From the NCBI RefSeq assembly GCF_020171925.1, contig NZ_JAIVAR010000001.1:1240001-1304000 (forward strand): DNA of 64,000 nt, in the 5' to 3' direction. This DNA comes from Rossellomorea aquimaris (GTDB taxonomy: Bacteria > Bacillota > Bacilli > Bacillales > Bacillaceae_B). Below are positions 1 to 9,180 of this stretch, one piece after another (the stretch's first letter is position 1; every line of letters begins with the position of its first letter). The notes beneath the pieces were generated by a model that searched no databases, was not told the origin of the DNA, and saw only the letters and a program-made list of their open reading frames with translations. The translations under genes were made by a program, and so were the position numbers.

Positions 1-41
1 CGTGAGTCACCTACAAACTTCATCCCTTTTCCTCGATGCAT
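1..41 (-). CDS. qcrC: Menaquinol-cytochrome c reductase cytochrome c subunit (N-terminus only)
   Basis: Only the first 13 codons are in the window; the gene runs off the left edge. They read MHRGKGMKFVGDS, the conserved start of Bacillus QcrC, the cytochrome b/c fusion subunit of the menaquinol:cytochrome c oxidoreductase. A strong ribosome binding site (AAAAGGAGG, about 50-57) lies 6-8 bases upstream of the ATG at 39-41. It is the last gene of qcrA-qcrB-qcrC, 50 bp after qcrB. Identity is firm because of the position and N-terminus, but the haem-binding part cannot be seen. Confidence 0.88.
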   Translation of the reverse strand, partial: MHRGKGMKFVGDS

Positions 42-91
42 AGTGTCCCCCTCCTTTTAATAGGTTTTTCAGATTATTAATAAGTCAAATC

Positions 92-766
92 TTATAGAGG
101 TCCGGAAATACCCTGCTTACGGATCATCAGGAAGTGGGCCCCCATCAATCCAAGTAGAGCTGCAGGCAGGAAGAATACATGAATCGCGAAGAATCGCGTC
201 AATGTTTGTGCTCCGACAATGGTTGCATCACCGGCTAACAGCATCTTCACCTGATCTCCGATAAATGGTGTTGCTCCCGCAATTTCAAGACCAACCTTTG
301 TCGCAAATAGCGCTTTCATATCCCACGGCAATAAATAACCCGTGAAACCAAGCCCTAACATGACAAAGAAAATAAGTACTCCAACAACCCAGTTCAATTC
401 ACGAGGTTTTTTGTATGCACCTTGGAAAAACACTCGCAGTGTATGTAAGAACATCATTACGATGACCAAGCTTGCTCCCCAGTGATGCATTCCACGGACA
501 ATTTGTCCGAATGCTACTTCATTTTGCAGATAGTATACAGATTCCCAAGCGTTTTTAATATCAGGTACATAATACATTGTCAGGAACATACCTGATAAAA
601 TTTGAATTACGGTTACAAAGAATGTAAGACCCCCGAAACAGTAAACAAACGCAGAAAAATGATGCGCAGGGTTTACGTGTTCAGGTACTTCGTGATCCGC
701 AATATCGCGCCACAAAGGCGTAATGTCCAAACGCTCGTCAACCCAATCATAGATTTTGTTCAGCAC
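92..766 (-). CDS. qcrB: Menaquinol-cytochrome c reductase cytochrome b subunit
   Basis: 224 residues, the same length as B. subtilis QcrB. This is a cytochrome b6-type membrane subunit that binds two b haems and oxidises menaquinol in the bc complex of the respiratory chain. Four hydrophobic segments are visible. The haem ligand region shows RGMHHWGASLV followed by FLHTLRVFF, and a second histidine region (HVFFLPAALLGLMGAHF) lies near the C-terminus. The motif LPWDMKALFATKVG is typical of the b6 family. It sits between qcrA (13 bp upstream) and qcrC as one operon. Confidence 0.96.
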   Translation of the reverse strand: MLNKIYDWVDERLDITPLWRDIADHEVPEHVNPAHHFSAFVYCFGGLTFFVTVIQILSGMFLTMYYVPDIKNAWESVYYLQNEVAFGQIVRGMHHWGASLVIVMMFLHTLRVFFQGAYKKPRELNWVVGVLIFFVMLGLGFTGYLLPWDMKALFATKVGLEIAGATPFIGDQVKMLLAGDATIVGAQTLTRFFAIHVFFLPAALLGLMGAHFLMIRKQGISGPL

Positions 767-779
767 AGATTACGCCCCC

Positions 780-1289
780 TTACTTTACAAATTTATTTGG
801 TTCAGGTTGTCCAAGGTATAAAATACCGTCTTTCTCTTTTGTCGGATATGAATCCAACGGTGCTGTCGGCGGTGTACCTGGAACATTCTTACCGTTCTTC
901 TCATACATCCCGCCATGACAAGGGCAATAGAACCGTTCCGGGTGATTCTTGTCTCCAGCCCAGTTGACAGTACATCCAAGATGCTTACAAACTGGTGAAA
1001 GTGCAATGATTTTCCCCTCTTGGTTCTTGTAGACCCATGCCGTGTGAGTCACTTCTGAAGTGTACCACGCATCTTTTTGTTCATAAGAATAGTCGACACG
1101 AACAGGCTCGTTTGTTAATTCTGACACTTTTTGCTTCGTCGCTATAAAGTCTCCTGCAGCTGAAGTCTTCAGCACTGGATCGACAGCGAAACGAACCATC
1201 GGCATTAGCATTCCGGCAGCCATGAAACCGCCTACACCCGTAAGTGTATAGTTAAGGAATTGACGTCTAGATACACGTTGCTTACTCAT
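780..1289 (-). CDS. qcrA: Menaquinol-cytochrome c reductase iron-sulfur (Rieske) subunit
   Basis: 169 residues from the ATG at 1287-1289, which has a G-rich ribosome binding site just upstream and matches the length of B. subtilis QcrA; a longer in-frame start is less likely. The N-terminus (SRRQFLNYTLTGVGGF) is a twin-arginine-type signal/anchor preceding one transmembrane helix. The Rieske cluster ligands are clear: CKHLGC and CPCHGG, two Cys and two His binding a 2Fe-2S centre. It transfers electrons from menaquinol to the cytochrome c subunit. First gene of the qcrABC operon, with a good sigma-A promoter 75 bp upstream. Confidence 0.96.
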   Translation of the reverse strand: MSKQRVSRRQFLNYTLTGVGGFMAAGMLMPMVRFAVDPVLKTSAAGDFIATKQKVSELTNEPVRVDYSYEQKDAWYTSEVTHTAWVYKNQEGKIIALSPVCKHLGCTVNWAGDKNHPERFYCPCHGGMYEKNGKNVPGTPPTAPLDSYPTKEKDGILYLGQPEPNKFVK

Positions 1290-1363
1290 CCTTTTCCCCC
1301 CTCTATCGCGTAAGGTAAGTCCATCGGACATATTTCGCACAAATATAAAACTAGGACATAACT

Positions 1364-1392
1364 ATGATATATTAAACTTATTACAAGGTCAA
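1364..1392 (-). promoter_or_regulatory. Probable sigma-A promoter of qcrABC
   Basis: On the minus strand TTGACC (1387-1392) and TATCAT (1364-1369) are separated by exactly 17 bases. Transcription would start near 1357, leaving a leader of about 68 bases before qcrA. Position and spacing are seen directly; activity is inferred. Confidence 0.7.
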
Positions 1393-1431
1393 TAACTCAA
1401 TAAACTAAAAGATGGATACAATGTGAAATTT

Positions 1432-1893
1432 TCATGAATTTTTTTGCCATTTTTGTACAATGACATTCAGTAATTGTTTCACCTGGTCTTCCATGATTGA
1501 ATGTTTATATTGCTCATCCAAATGTTCCAGCGGAATCGATGGTACCCATATCAATTGATCTTCCAATTCTTGTTCCGACCTCTTCCACTCACTGTCTGAT
1601 GTAAGAAAGAAAACATGCTTCACACCACTTTCTTTCAGTAAGGTTTCCCACTTTTTCACTGCATCGATCTCAGCACCACTTCCCCCCATCAGATAGGTGA
1701 ATGGCGGAGTGATGATCATCCGTCCCTTGAATTGCCTTTCAAGGTGGAAAGTCAAGAGAGAAATGAATTCAGTTTGTGCAGCCGAAGTCCTGATTTCTGC
1801 TTTGAAATCGATGGGAATGATGGGCACAACAGCGGTATCTATGTATTCTTTCTCAGATTCAAATACTTCAATGTCTTTAACAGTCCAATTCAT
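1432..1893 (-). CDS. ypiF: DUF2487 protein YpiF
   Basis: 153 residues, recognised as YpiF (DUF2487) by sequence and by position directly upstream of qcrA. No catalytic motif or membrane segment is obvious; the sequence looks like a soluble alpha/beta protein. The family sits next to the menaquinol:cytochrome c reductase genes in many Bacillaceae, which hints at a link with respiration, but no function has been established that I know of. Here it is separated from qcrA by about 140 bp containing a promoter, so the two need not be strictly co-transcribed. Confidence 0.82.
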   Translation of the reverse strand: MNWTVKDIEVFESEKEYIDTAVVPIIPIDFKAEIRTSAAQTEFISLLTFHLERQFKGRMIITPPFTYLMGGSGAEIDAVKKWETLLKESGVKHVFFLTSDSEWKRSEQELEDQLIWVPSIPLEHLDEQYKHSIMEDQVKQLLNVIVQKWQKNS

Positions 1894-2013
1894 TTTTTTC
1901 GCCTCACTTTTTCTATCATTTTACACCTCCCATCATATCACTTAATGCTCTAACCTTAAAAGGAAATTCACTTATTCTGTAGTATGTACAAATTTATGGA
2001 AGGTATGAATGAT

Positions 2014-2048
2014 AAAAAAAAGGAATGAGGATGGCCTCATTCCTTTTT
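2014..2048 (-). terminator. Intrinsic terminator after ypiB
   Basis: A 12-bp stem (AAAGGAATGAGG paired with CCTCATTCCTTT) followed on the minus strand by a run of T. It overlaps the last codons and the stop of ypiB, and it ends the aro-ypi operon before ypiF. Confidence 0.85.
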
Positions 2049-2585
2049 CTCAAGTTGATTCAATTTACTCGTCAATCGGTTGAAAGTATCCCGATCCCCT
2101 TTATCCAACGCTTGGTCGATGGCATCGAGCAATCTGTTCTTTTGGAAGGAGTGCAGACTTTCATTTAGAAACTGTTCTGCTACTTGGCGATCTTTTTCAT
2201 TGATCAGTAAATATTTTGGCATGAATGGGTTCTCTTCCAGTACCGCTGCAAACTGATAACTTGAATTGGCTTTACTGAAGTTCAGTTGGATGTAGATATC
2301 TTCATCCTTATTCAAACGGATATCATGAAATGATTTTTCGGCATCCGTCGTCATGATGTTTTCTTTGTAGAAACGGAATGGCACATCCTCCACGCAATGG
2401 GTAGACATCACCAATCCCCTAGGGCAATATTGGGACTCTTCTACAAAATGGACTTTCTTCATTAACTGATCGTGGCTCATCAAATAATTCAAGATCCAAA
2501 CACATTCTCTTCTTTTCAATTGATATCGATTTAGAAACCAGCGGATAAATTCTTTCTTCTCGTTGACAGAAACAGGGGTGGTCAT
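2037..2585 (-). CDS. ypiB: UPF0302 protein YpiB (ReoY family)
   Basis: 182 residues, recognised as YpiB of the UPF0302 family. The Listeria homologue ReoY is known to act with ReoM as a substrate-handling factor for ClpCP-dependent degradation of MurA, linking it to control of peptidoglycan synthesis; extending this to the present protein is inference from family membership. The N-terminal half is rich in aromatic residues ([14 protein letters not shown]), the C-terminus is a charged helix. It follows ypiA by about 110 bp and ends at a strong terminator that overlaps its stop codon. Confidence 0.88.
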   Translation of the reverse strand: MTTPVSVNEKKEFIRWFLNRYQLKRRECVWILNYLMSHDQLMKKVHFVEESQYCPRGLVMSTHCVEDVPFRFYKENIMTTDAEKSFHDIRLNKDEDIYIQLNFSKANSSYQFAAVLEENPFMPKYLLINEKDRQVAEQFLNESLHSFQKNRLLDAIDQALDKGDRDTFNRLTSKLNQLEKKE

Positions 2586-2692
2586 GGGTTTCCCTCCTCT
2601 GCGAAATCCAATTTAATTAGAATACCGTGATTCTTGCGCAACCTTGTGACACTGTGGCAACGATTACCGGCCAGCCTTCACGTCCATAACCT

Positions 2693-3952
2693 TCAATCTT
2701 GCAATCTGTCAATCAGATCCTGCCATTCGTCATTTGAAGGGTCCATCGTCAGCAGTTGCTTATACACTTCTTTAGCATCTTCCCTTAATCCTTCCTCGAG
2801 AAGGAATTGACCATACTCCGTCAGGAACTCTTCATGATTCTTAAAGTAAGTATATGCAGCCCGGTATTGTTTTAATGCATGATTATATTGTTCAAGCCCT
2901 TCGAATGCTTTGGCGAGGTCCCAGGTCAATTGAGGCTCCTCTTCTCCTTCAGCCGTAAGCATTTGAGCGATCTCCAGGACGTCATCATACCGGTCCTGAA
3001 CGAAGAATAGTTTGTTGATGATGAGTCCAGCTTCCAAATAGCCTGGATCCAGCGCAAGGGCATCCCTCAAGAACCGTTCGGCTTCTTCATCCATCCCCAG
3101 TTTAAGGGAGATCTTTCCGCCAAACAGATTCAATTCTTTATTAAACTCATCCTGTCTGATCCCTTCCCGGACTGTGTCGAGGCTTTCCTCGAGCTGTTCT
3201 TCATGTTCATACGCCTTTGCAAGCATTAAATAGACGGAGTGGTAATCAGGGTCAAGTTCCTTGACCGAGATCAACTTTTCAATGGCGGTTTCGAAATAAC
3301 CGGCTTGATAGGCAGTAAATGCATAGCCGAATAATGTGTTGATTTCAAGATGCTCCTCGAGGGCTTTTTCATAGTGTGATAGTGCCTCTTCGAAAGAACC
3401 TCCCACACTATACGATTCTGCAAGTCGTTGATGAATATATGTGCCTCCGATTTCGGTTATTCCCTTTTCGATCAAGTGATTATAATACCTGATCGCTTCC
3501 AGGAATCGTCCCGTTTCAGAGTATAATTCACCCAGTCCGAAATCAATGACTGGTTCATCCGGTAGGATGTTCTTCGCCTGAAGCAGCTTTTGTTCACTGA
3601 CTTCAAACAGGCCCTGCATCTGATACAGATCTGCCATCAGCAGTAACGCACGGGGATAGGAAATGTCATCATCTTCTATATGGGAAAGCTGTTCGATTGC
3701 TTCCTCCTCATTATCCATTTCCACCAGTACCTCTGCCAGTTCGATGATCAACTCACCTTCACCTGGATAAAACAACAGAAGGTTTTCGTACAATTCCCTT
3801 GCTTCTTCCAGGAAGCCCAATTGATGAAGTTCTTCAGCCAAGCTGAATTTTTCCTCGTGGCTCCCGAACTTTAATGTTTCGTTGTAGTGTTTTTTTGCTT
3901 CTTCTAAATGACCTTCTTCTAAAGAAGCTAACATTTTTTCAGCGTGTGACAT
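2693..3952 (-). CDS. ypiA: Tetratricopeptide-repeat protein YpiA
   Basis: 419 residues from the ATG at 3950-3952, preceded by AAAGGA; an ATG eight codons further up lacks a good binding site. The whole protein is made of about ten to twelve TPR units (for example EEARELYENLLLFYPGEGE, EEALSHYEKALEE, NHALKQYRAAYTYF), with acidic linkers and no signal peptide or membrane segment. TPR arrays are protein-interaction scaffolds. YpiA and YpiB are neighbours across Bacillaceae, and the Listeria YpiB homologue works in MurA turnover, so a role as a partner in proteolysis control is possible but unproven. Confidence 0.88.
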   Translation of the reverse strand: MSHAEKMLASLEEGHLEEAKKHYNETLKFGSHEEKFSLAEELHQLGFLEEARELYENLLLFYPGEGELIIELAEVLVEMDNEEEAIEQLSHIEDDDISYPRALLLMADLYQMQGLFEVSEQKLLQAKNILPDEPVIDFGLGELYSETGRFLEAIRYYNHLIEKGITEIGGTYIHQRLAESYSVGGSFEEALSHYEKALEEHLEINTLFGYAFTAYQAGYFETAIEKLISVKELDPDYHSVYLMLAKAYEHEEQLEESLDTVREGIRQDEFNKELNLFGGKISLKLGMDEEAERFLRDALALDPGYLEAGLIINKLFFVQDRYDDVLEIAQMLTAEGEEEPQLTWDLAKAFEGLEQYNHALKQYRAAYTYFKNHEEFLTEYGQFLLEEGLREDAKEVYKQLLTMDPSNDEWQDLIDRLQD

Positions 3953-4081
3953 GTTACATTCCTTTCTACTGTCCATGATTTTCTATCGGGAGATTCCCGG
4001 ACCATTACTTTGCCCGTCACGTCCCTCTTTGAAGGGCACTCCACCGGCTCACAAGATGAAAAGCCGCATGATCAACAATTG

Positions 4082-4990
4082 CTATGCTGTGAAAAATCCT
4101 GGCGTTTGGACCTTTAGCTCTATTCCTGCACCCGGGTGAAAGCGGCCTTGATCGTTCAAATAGTTATACTTCCCTCTATTCATTGTACATTTCAAAACGA
4201 AGTTTTCATAATGAAATGACCTCTCATCAGGAAGAAGTTCTTCACCCTTGCCTTTCCTCATATAGAGGTTATAACTTATTTCTCCGCCTGTATGAAAATT
4301 CCCTCTATGTGGGTACAACCCAATTTTCTTCAATTGGTTTAAAGACAAAGGGACTTTTTGCTCGATTTCATAAGAAAGGTGGGGGATTTTTTCGAATTCC
4401 ATCGTTTTTTGCCAAATCTTAAGATGCTTCATTTTCTGCTTTTTGTCCATATTTGTCGTAAAAAAGGGGACAAAAGTAATAGGGTAATCATAAAGTAATC
4501 CTTTTATCCATCCCCATTTCACGATTTGAAGATCATGTCCATCATCCAGTGATATCCATATAACGGGTACTTTCTTTCGTTTGCATTGTAGTATAAGTTC
4601 AGGAGTGATCAAATGTGGTTTGAGCTTAAGCCCAATGGAATAATCAAGGGGGCTGCTCAACAGGGAGGTTCTCCGTTCACCCAGCTTCTCTTCAAATTGA
4701 TATTCGTAATTGATGGTAAAGGAAGTCAGGATCGTTGTACAACCTTTTGTAATAAAATGGTCCATGAAATAGGACTTGAACGTTGAAAAATCCTGATTGA
4801 CAGGGAGGGAAGTGTCACACATGACGTGAGTTGGCGTCATAATGAAAGGTGAAACATTCATTCTAACATAATTGTACTGTCTAAAGCTTTCTCGTATGGC
4901 TGCGATGCGATGGCCTTCAATAAGAAAGGATTTTCGGAAAGTTGTGTCACCTGCTACACATTCAGCATCTTCAATGATATATTTATTCAT
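4082..4990 (-). CDS. Unknown protein with degenerate amidohydrolase-like N-terminus
   Basis: 302 residues from the ATG at 4988-4990, chosen because AAGGAAGGTGA lies just upstream. I do not recognise a named family. Residues 1-60 resemble the start of metal-dependent amidohydrolases (YIIEDAECV..., then FLIEGHRIAAI, then a PFIMTPTHV segment where PGFIDxHxH would be expected), and a KGCTTILTSF stretch recalls the GxTT strand. The HxH metal ligands are reduced to one His, so metal-dependent hydrolysis looks unlikely. It lies 118 bp after aroA in the same direction and about 130 bp before ypiA. A hairpin separates it from aroA. Possibly a catalytically dead, structural or regulatory relative. Confidence 0.6.
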   Translation of the reverse strand: MNKYIIEDAECVAGDTTFRKSFLIEGHRIAAIRESFRQYNYVRMNVSPFIMTPTHVMCDTSLPVNQDFSTFKSYFMDHFITKGCTTILTSFTINYEYQFEEKLGERRTSLLSSPLDYSIGLKLKPHLITPELILQCKRKKVPVIWISLDDGHDLQIVKWGWIKGLLYDYPITFVPFFTTNMDKKQKMKHLKIWQKTMEFEKIPHLSYEIEQKVPLSLNQLKKIGLYPHRGNFHTGGEISYNLYMRKGKGEELLPDERSFHYENFVLKCTMNRGKYNYLNDQGRFHPGAGIELKVQTPGFFTA

Positions 4991-5075
4991 CTCTTCACCT
5001 TCCTTTATAGACAAGCTATGAAGAAAGCATGAAGGAAATGCCTTTTACCTTTCAAAATTTACCTTTCAAAATGAA

Positions 5076-5099
5076 GGGAGAGGGATTTCTCCCTCTCCC
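5076..5099 (-). terminator. Hairpin between aroA and the amidohydrolase-like gene
   Basis: A perfect 10-bp stem (GGGAGAGGGA with TCCCTCTCCC) and 4-base loop directly after the aroA stop. The minus-strand tail is only moderately T-rich, so it may be a weak terminator or an RNA-processing or stability element rather than a full stop. Two direct copies of CTTTCAAAAT follow it. Confidence 0.6.
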
Positions 5100-5108
5100 G
5101 ATATCCGA

Positions 5109-6401
5109 TTAAGATTCTTTCAAACTGTTAAGATCGCTGAAGAAATCAGGATACGATATGTTAATCGCCTCTGCACCATCCAAATGAACGGGTGAATCAG
5201 TGATGAGGGAAGCAACTGCCATGGTCATTCCAATTCGGTGATCCCCCCATGAGGTAACCTCGGCGCCGTGTAGGGATGTCTTTCCATGAATGATCATTCC
5301 ATCTTCTGTCGCTTCTATATCTGCACCAAGCTTCTTTAATTCTTGGACGACGGCATCAATCCGATTCGTTTCTTTCACTTTTAATTCTTCAGCGTTCTTG
5401 ATGACGGTCGTGCCACTTGCTTGTGTGGCGAGTAATGCGATCACTGGTATTTCATCAATGAGAGTGGGTATGATGTTCCCGCCGATCTCGATGCCGGAAA
5501 GATCGGATGTTTCAACCGTTATATTACCTATTCTTTCACCAGTGCTCTCTATCTCTTCAATCTTCATTTTTGCACCCATTGCTTTCATAACCTCGATAAT
5601 ACCGGTCCTTGTTACATTTAAACCGACGTTTCTAAGCGTAACTCTGCTTTCGGGGACAATCGCAGCTGCCGTTAAAAAGAATGCGGCACTTGAAATATCA
5701 CCAGGTACAAAAACTTCGGTCCCTTTGAATTGTTGGCCTCCCCTTACCTTGATTACGTCCCCCTGTCTTTCGACCTTCCCTCCAAATTGAAGGATCATTT
5801 GCTCAGTGTGATCCCTCGTTCTTTCAGGTTCAACGACTTCTGTCATCCCGCTTGCTTGCAAGCCTGCCAGTAAAATGGCGGATTTCACCTGTGCACTTGC
5901 CACGGGCAGCTCATATGAAATTGCCTTCAGACTTCCTCCACGGATGGAAAGGGGAGTGAAGTTCCCTTCACCCCGGCCATCAATCGCTGTACCGAAAAGC
6001 TTAAGGGGATCTGTGACTCTCTTCATTGGTCGTTTCGCGATCGATTCATCTCCAATGATGACAGAATGAAACGGCCTGCCGGCGAGTATCCCCATCATCA
6101 GTCTGGTGGTCGTCCCCGAATTCCCTGTATCCAATACTCGAGAAGGCTCCTTTAAAGCATCCCATCCCTTTCCTTGTACCGTCACTCGGTCTTCCCCGAT
6201 GTCTATTTCCACACCCATCTCCCGAAAACATGACACCGTACTTAAGCAATCCTCACCCATCAAGAAGTTATGTATGGTCGTTGTGCCTTCTGCTACAGAA
6301 CCGAACATGATGGCCCGGTGGGAGATGGATTTGTCTCCGGGGACATGGATCTCGCCTCTTAACCCCTGTTGTGTTCGTGTTAATGTATGCTTGGTACCCA
6401 T
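5109..6401 (-). CDS. aroA: 3-phosphoshikimate 1-carboxyvinyltransferase (EPSP synthase)
   Basis: 430 residues (aroE in B. subtilis naming). The enzyme joins shikimate 3-phosphate and phosphoenolpyruvate to give EPSP, the sixth step of the shikimate pathway. Family marks are [12 protein letters not shown] near the N-terminus, [15 protein letters not shown] around residues 90-105 and the basic/acidic RTRDHTEQM and TNRIDAV motifs. The phosphoenolpyruvate loop reads like the class II, glyphosate-tolerant-type enzymes of Gram-positives rather than class I; this is a family inference. A very strong ribosome binding site (GAAGGAGGATCAC) precedes the ATG. Follows tyrA by 78 bp in the aromatic operon. 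Confidence 0.97.
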   Translation of the reverse strand: MGTKHTLTRTQQGLRGEIHVPGDKSISHRAIMFGSVAEGTTTIHNFLMGEDCLSTVSCFREMGVEIDIGEDRVTVQGKGWDALKEPSRVLDTGNSGTTTRLMMGILAGRPFHSVIIGDESIAKRPMKRVTDPLKLFGTAIDGRGEGNFTPLSIRGGSLKAISYELPVASAQVKSAILLAGLQASGMTEVVEPERTRDHTEQMILQFGGKVERQGDVIKVRGGQQFKGTEVFVPGDISSAAFFLTAAAIVPESRVTLRNVGLNVTRTGIIEVMKAMGAKMKIEEIESTGERIGNITVETSDLSGIEIGGNIIPTLIDEIPVIALLATQASGTTVIKNAEELKVKETNRIDAVVQELKKLGADIEATEDGMIIHGKTSLHGAEVTSWGDHRIGMTMAVASLITDSPVHLDGAEAINISYPDFFSDLNSLKES

Positions 6402-6479
6402 TGTGATCCTCCTTCATTTAATACATAGTCTATGTGATTTCACCCAAACTAGAGACTTCCTCGGATAATGTTAGGAAGT

Positions 6480-7586
6480 TCAATCCAGGAACAAATCATA
6501 GGAAGTTTTTTTAGATAAGCACTCGGACGCCTTTTCGCGATCTTCCATCGTCTGGAAGCTAATGACAAGCACACCGAATAAGTCCTCTCTCGTCTCAAGA
6601 ATTCGTATATTCGTCAAGCTGATCCTTTCTTCTGCTAAATATGCGGTCACTTCAGATATGACACCCGGATAATCGGGAACATCGATATATAAGTCATAAA
6701 ATGCCGGTATGGCCCCTTTTGAGAATACAGGAAGATCATCCCTGAATTGTTTCGCCTCGTGAAAGTAATTGAAGATCCTTTCAGAGTCATTCTTGCCGAT
6801 CATATCGATGACCTGTTCCATTTCGCCCTTCCACTTTAGCATGATGTCCATTAATACATCCCTATTTTGAAGCGTGATATCTTTCCACATTTCAGGGTTT
6901 GAGGACGCAATTCTCGTAATATCCCTAAAGCCTCCGGCTGCCAGCCTCCTTAAGTAAGGGTGCTCATCTGAAGCTTCTTTAGCCTGATGGACAAGAGAAG
7001 CTGCAATCACATGAGGAAAATGGCTGATCATCCCGGTTAACTCATCGTGCTCTTTTGGAGGGACCATCATAAACTTTGCACGTGTCCCCTTCAGCCACTC
7101 TTTCAATAGGTCAATCGAATCCTCTACGGCGTCCCCTTCTGGTGGCGTGAGCATATAAAATGCATTTTCAAACAGAATCTTCTTTGATGCACTCACCCCA
7201 CTCTTATGCGACCCTGCCATGGGATGCCCGCCTATGAACGTCACCCCTTTATGTACGAGTGTCATGGATGCTTTCACGATTCTTTCTTTTGTACTACCGG
7301 TGTCCGTAATGATGACATCGGATTTCAACTCAATCTGTTGAAGGATGTCCAATATTTTTTCCGTTTGGGTGACGGGAGTCGCTAAAATGATAAGGTCCGC
7401 ACAGGAAGCTCCCTCTTCCAATGTAGATGCAATCTCATCTATCACGCCTAAGGGCTTGGCAAGCCTTAATTCTTTCTCATTGATATCATAACCGATGATC
7501 GTGGACTCCGGGTGTTCCTCTTTTATACAAAGAGCAAGAGAACCGCCGATCAAACCCATCCCTACTATTAATACTTTGCCTTCCAT
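6480..7586 (-). CDS. tyrA: Prephenate dehydrogenase
   Basis: 368 residues from the ATG at 7584-7586, which has AGGAGG six bases upstream; the longer in-frame start reads through this site. It oxidatively decarboxylates prephenate to 4-hydroxyphenylpyruvate for tyrosine. A Rossmann NAD-binding motif (VGMGLIGGSLAL) starts near residue 6, the family motif GGHPMAGSHKSG with its catalytic-region histidines follows, and residues 295-368 form an ACT domain (YIDVPDYPGVISEVTAYLAE) expected to bind tyrosine for feedback control. It lies 84 bp after hisC and upstream of aroA. Confidence 0.97.
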   Translation of the reverse strand: MEGKVLIVGMGLIGGSLALCIKEEHPESTIIGYDINEKELRLAKPLGVIDEIASTLEEGASCADLIILATPVTQTEKILDILQQIELKSDVIITDTGSTKERIVKASMTLVHKGVTFIGGHPMAGSHKSGVSASKKILFENAFYMLTPPEGDAVEDSIDLLKEWLKGTRAKFMMVPPKEHDELTGMISHFPHVIAASLVHQAKEASDEHPYLRRLAAGGFRDITRIASSNPEMWKDITLQNRDVLMDIMLKWKGEMEQVIDMIGKNDSERIFNYFHEAKQFRDDLPVFSKGAIPAFYDLYIDVPDYPGVISEVTAYLAEERISLTNIRILETREDLFGVLVISFQTMEDREKASECLSKKTSYDLFLD

Positions 7587-7670
7587 CCAATTCCTCCTCA
7601 TGTCGTTCAAAACCGTTGAAAAAAAGCCGGTCGGGCTCCTCAACTGGAGATTCCCTTCCGGCTAAAGAAG

Positions 7671-8777
7671 TCAGACACCTTTTGAAACAACAAGAAACTC
7701 TTTCATCAGTGAAATCAGTTCTTCATTTTGTTCAGGGGAACCCACGGTTACCCGAACGGCTTCAGGATAACCCAAAGCCTGACCTGAACGGACGATATAC
7801 CCTTTACTCATAAGATAATGGAATACCTCATCCCCACTCACGCCAAAATCAATCAAGATAAAGTTTGCTTGTGATTTCATATAGTTAAGTCCATGTTGTT
7901 CACAGAAATCATAGAACTGTTGCAGCCCTTTACGGTTCTGTTCCCTGCAATGGGATATAAATTCTTGATCATCAACAGCAGCCGCAGCAGCTCCCTGACC
8001 AAGGGAATTGTTGTTGAAAGGTTCCCTGATCGGTTCAAGCTTGCCGATTACATCAGGGTGCCCCACTCCATAACCAACCCTGAAGCCTGCCAACCCATAG
8101 GCTTTTGAAAAGGTCCTCGTTACAAGCAGTTGAGGATACTTGTCGAGGAGCTTTATTGAATCGTAATAATCCTCGGCAGTCACATACTCATAATAGGCCT
8201 CATCCAGTACGACCAACACGTGGGAGGGTACATGATCCATGAATTCAAGCAATTCATGATTCCTGATATATTCACCTGTTGGGTTATTAGGAGAGCAAAG
8301 CCAGACAACCGCTGTGGTTTCATCAATGGCAGCGAGCATCTTACCGAGCTGATGCTTTCCTGCCTCATCCAATGGGATTTCCCTTACTTCTGCTCCTTCT
8401 ACAACGGCATTATGTTTGTACTGAGGAAAAGTTGGTGTCGCCATGACTGTGCTTTTACCAGGGGTGAGCAATGCCCTCGAAATCATTTGTATCACTTCAT
8501 CAGAGCCGTTGCCGAAAAGAAGCTGCTGTGGTTCGACAGACAACAGGTCCGCTACTTTCATCCGGAGCTGTTTGGCATACCCGTCCGGGTAGATGGCATG
8601 TGCCGTCAGTGCGGAAGAGATATACTCTCCTACACTTGGTGAACACCCAAAAGGATTTTCATTCGAAGCAAGCTTCACTACTTTATCAAGATTGAACTGC
8701 TCTTTCACATCTTCCATCGTCTTTCCTGGTTGATACGCTTTCAGGCTGTGTAATTGTGATTTCCATTGCATTTGCAA
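7671..8777 (-). CDS. hisC: Histidinol-phosphate / aromatic aminotransferase
   Basis: 368 residues, a PLP-dependent class I/II aminotransferase. The PLP lysine lies in FSKAYGLAGFRVGY, and LASNENPFGCSP near residue 40 is the usual HisC substrate motif. In B. subtilis the orthologue in this same cluster converts histidinol phosphate and also transaminates phenylpyruvate and hydroxyphenylpyruvate, which explains its place between aroH and tyrA; applying that dual role here is inference from synteny. Unlike B. subtilis, no trp genes separate it from aroH: the gap is only 37 bp. AAAGGAAG serves as ribosome binding site. Confidence 0.95.
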   Translation of the reverse strand: MQMQWKSQLHSLKAYQPGKTMEDVKEQFNLDKVVKLASNENPFGCSPSVGEYISSALTAHAIYPDGYAKQLRMKVADLLSVEPQQLLFGNGSDEVIQMISRALLTPGKSTVMATPTFPQYKHNAVVEGAEVREIPLDEAGKHQLGKMLAAIDETTAVVWLCSPNNPTGEYIRNHELLEFMDHVPSHVLVVLDEAYYEYVTAEDYYDSIKLLDKYPQLLVTRTFSKAYGLAGFRVGYGVGHPDVIGKLEPIREPFNNNSLGQGAAAAAVDDQEFISHCREQNRKGLQQFYDFCEQHGLNYMKSQANFILIDFGVSGDEVFHYLMSKGYIVRSGQALGYPEAVRVTVGSPEQNEELISLMKEFLVVSKGV

Positions 8778-8814
8778 AACTTCCTTTCAATCCAAGTGCA
8801 CATACTATTTCTAT

Positions 8815-9180
8815 TCATTTCCCGAGCAAATCGGGTCTCAATGAGACAGCATCGTTCAAATAAATATGCTGGATTTCTTGTTGCCTTGTCGTCGTATTAT
8901 AGTGGATCATCACTCTGATACAACGCTCCAGCCCTCCAGGGACATTCAATTCCTGCATGCACATGACCGGTACGTATTTCCAGTCATTAAATTCCCTTAA
9001 TGCCTTGGCGGGAAATGCAGCCGTTAGATCGGCAGTTGCAGAAATGAAAACCGAAGCCACGTTTTCCGGATCGAGCTGATTAGAAAGCATCATTTGCTTC
9101 AACAGTTCACGAGTCTCAAGGAGTATACTCTTTTCATCATTTTTCTGGGCAGTGGTAGCTCCCCTGATTCCCCTCATCAT
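8815..9180 (-). CDS. aroH: Chorismate mutase, AroH class
   Basis: 121 residues of the monofunctional AroH-type trimeric chorismate mutase, which rearranges chorismate to prephenate at the entry to phenylalanine and tyrosine synthesis. The active-site arginine near the N-terminus (RGIRGATT), the glutamate in CMQELNVPGGLE and the arginine in CIRVM match those known for the B. subtilis enzyme. Its start overlaps the end of aroB by 44 bp, indicating translational coupling. Confidence 0.96.
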   Translation of the reverse strand: MMRGIRGATTAQKNDEKSILLETRELLKQMMLSNQLDPENVASVFISATADLTAAFPAKALREFNDWKYVPVMCMQELNVPGGLERCIRVMIHYNTTTRQQEIQHIYLNDAVSLRPDLLGK

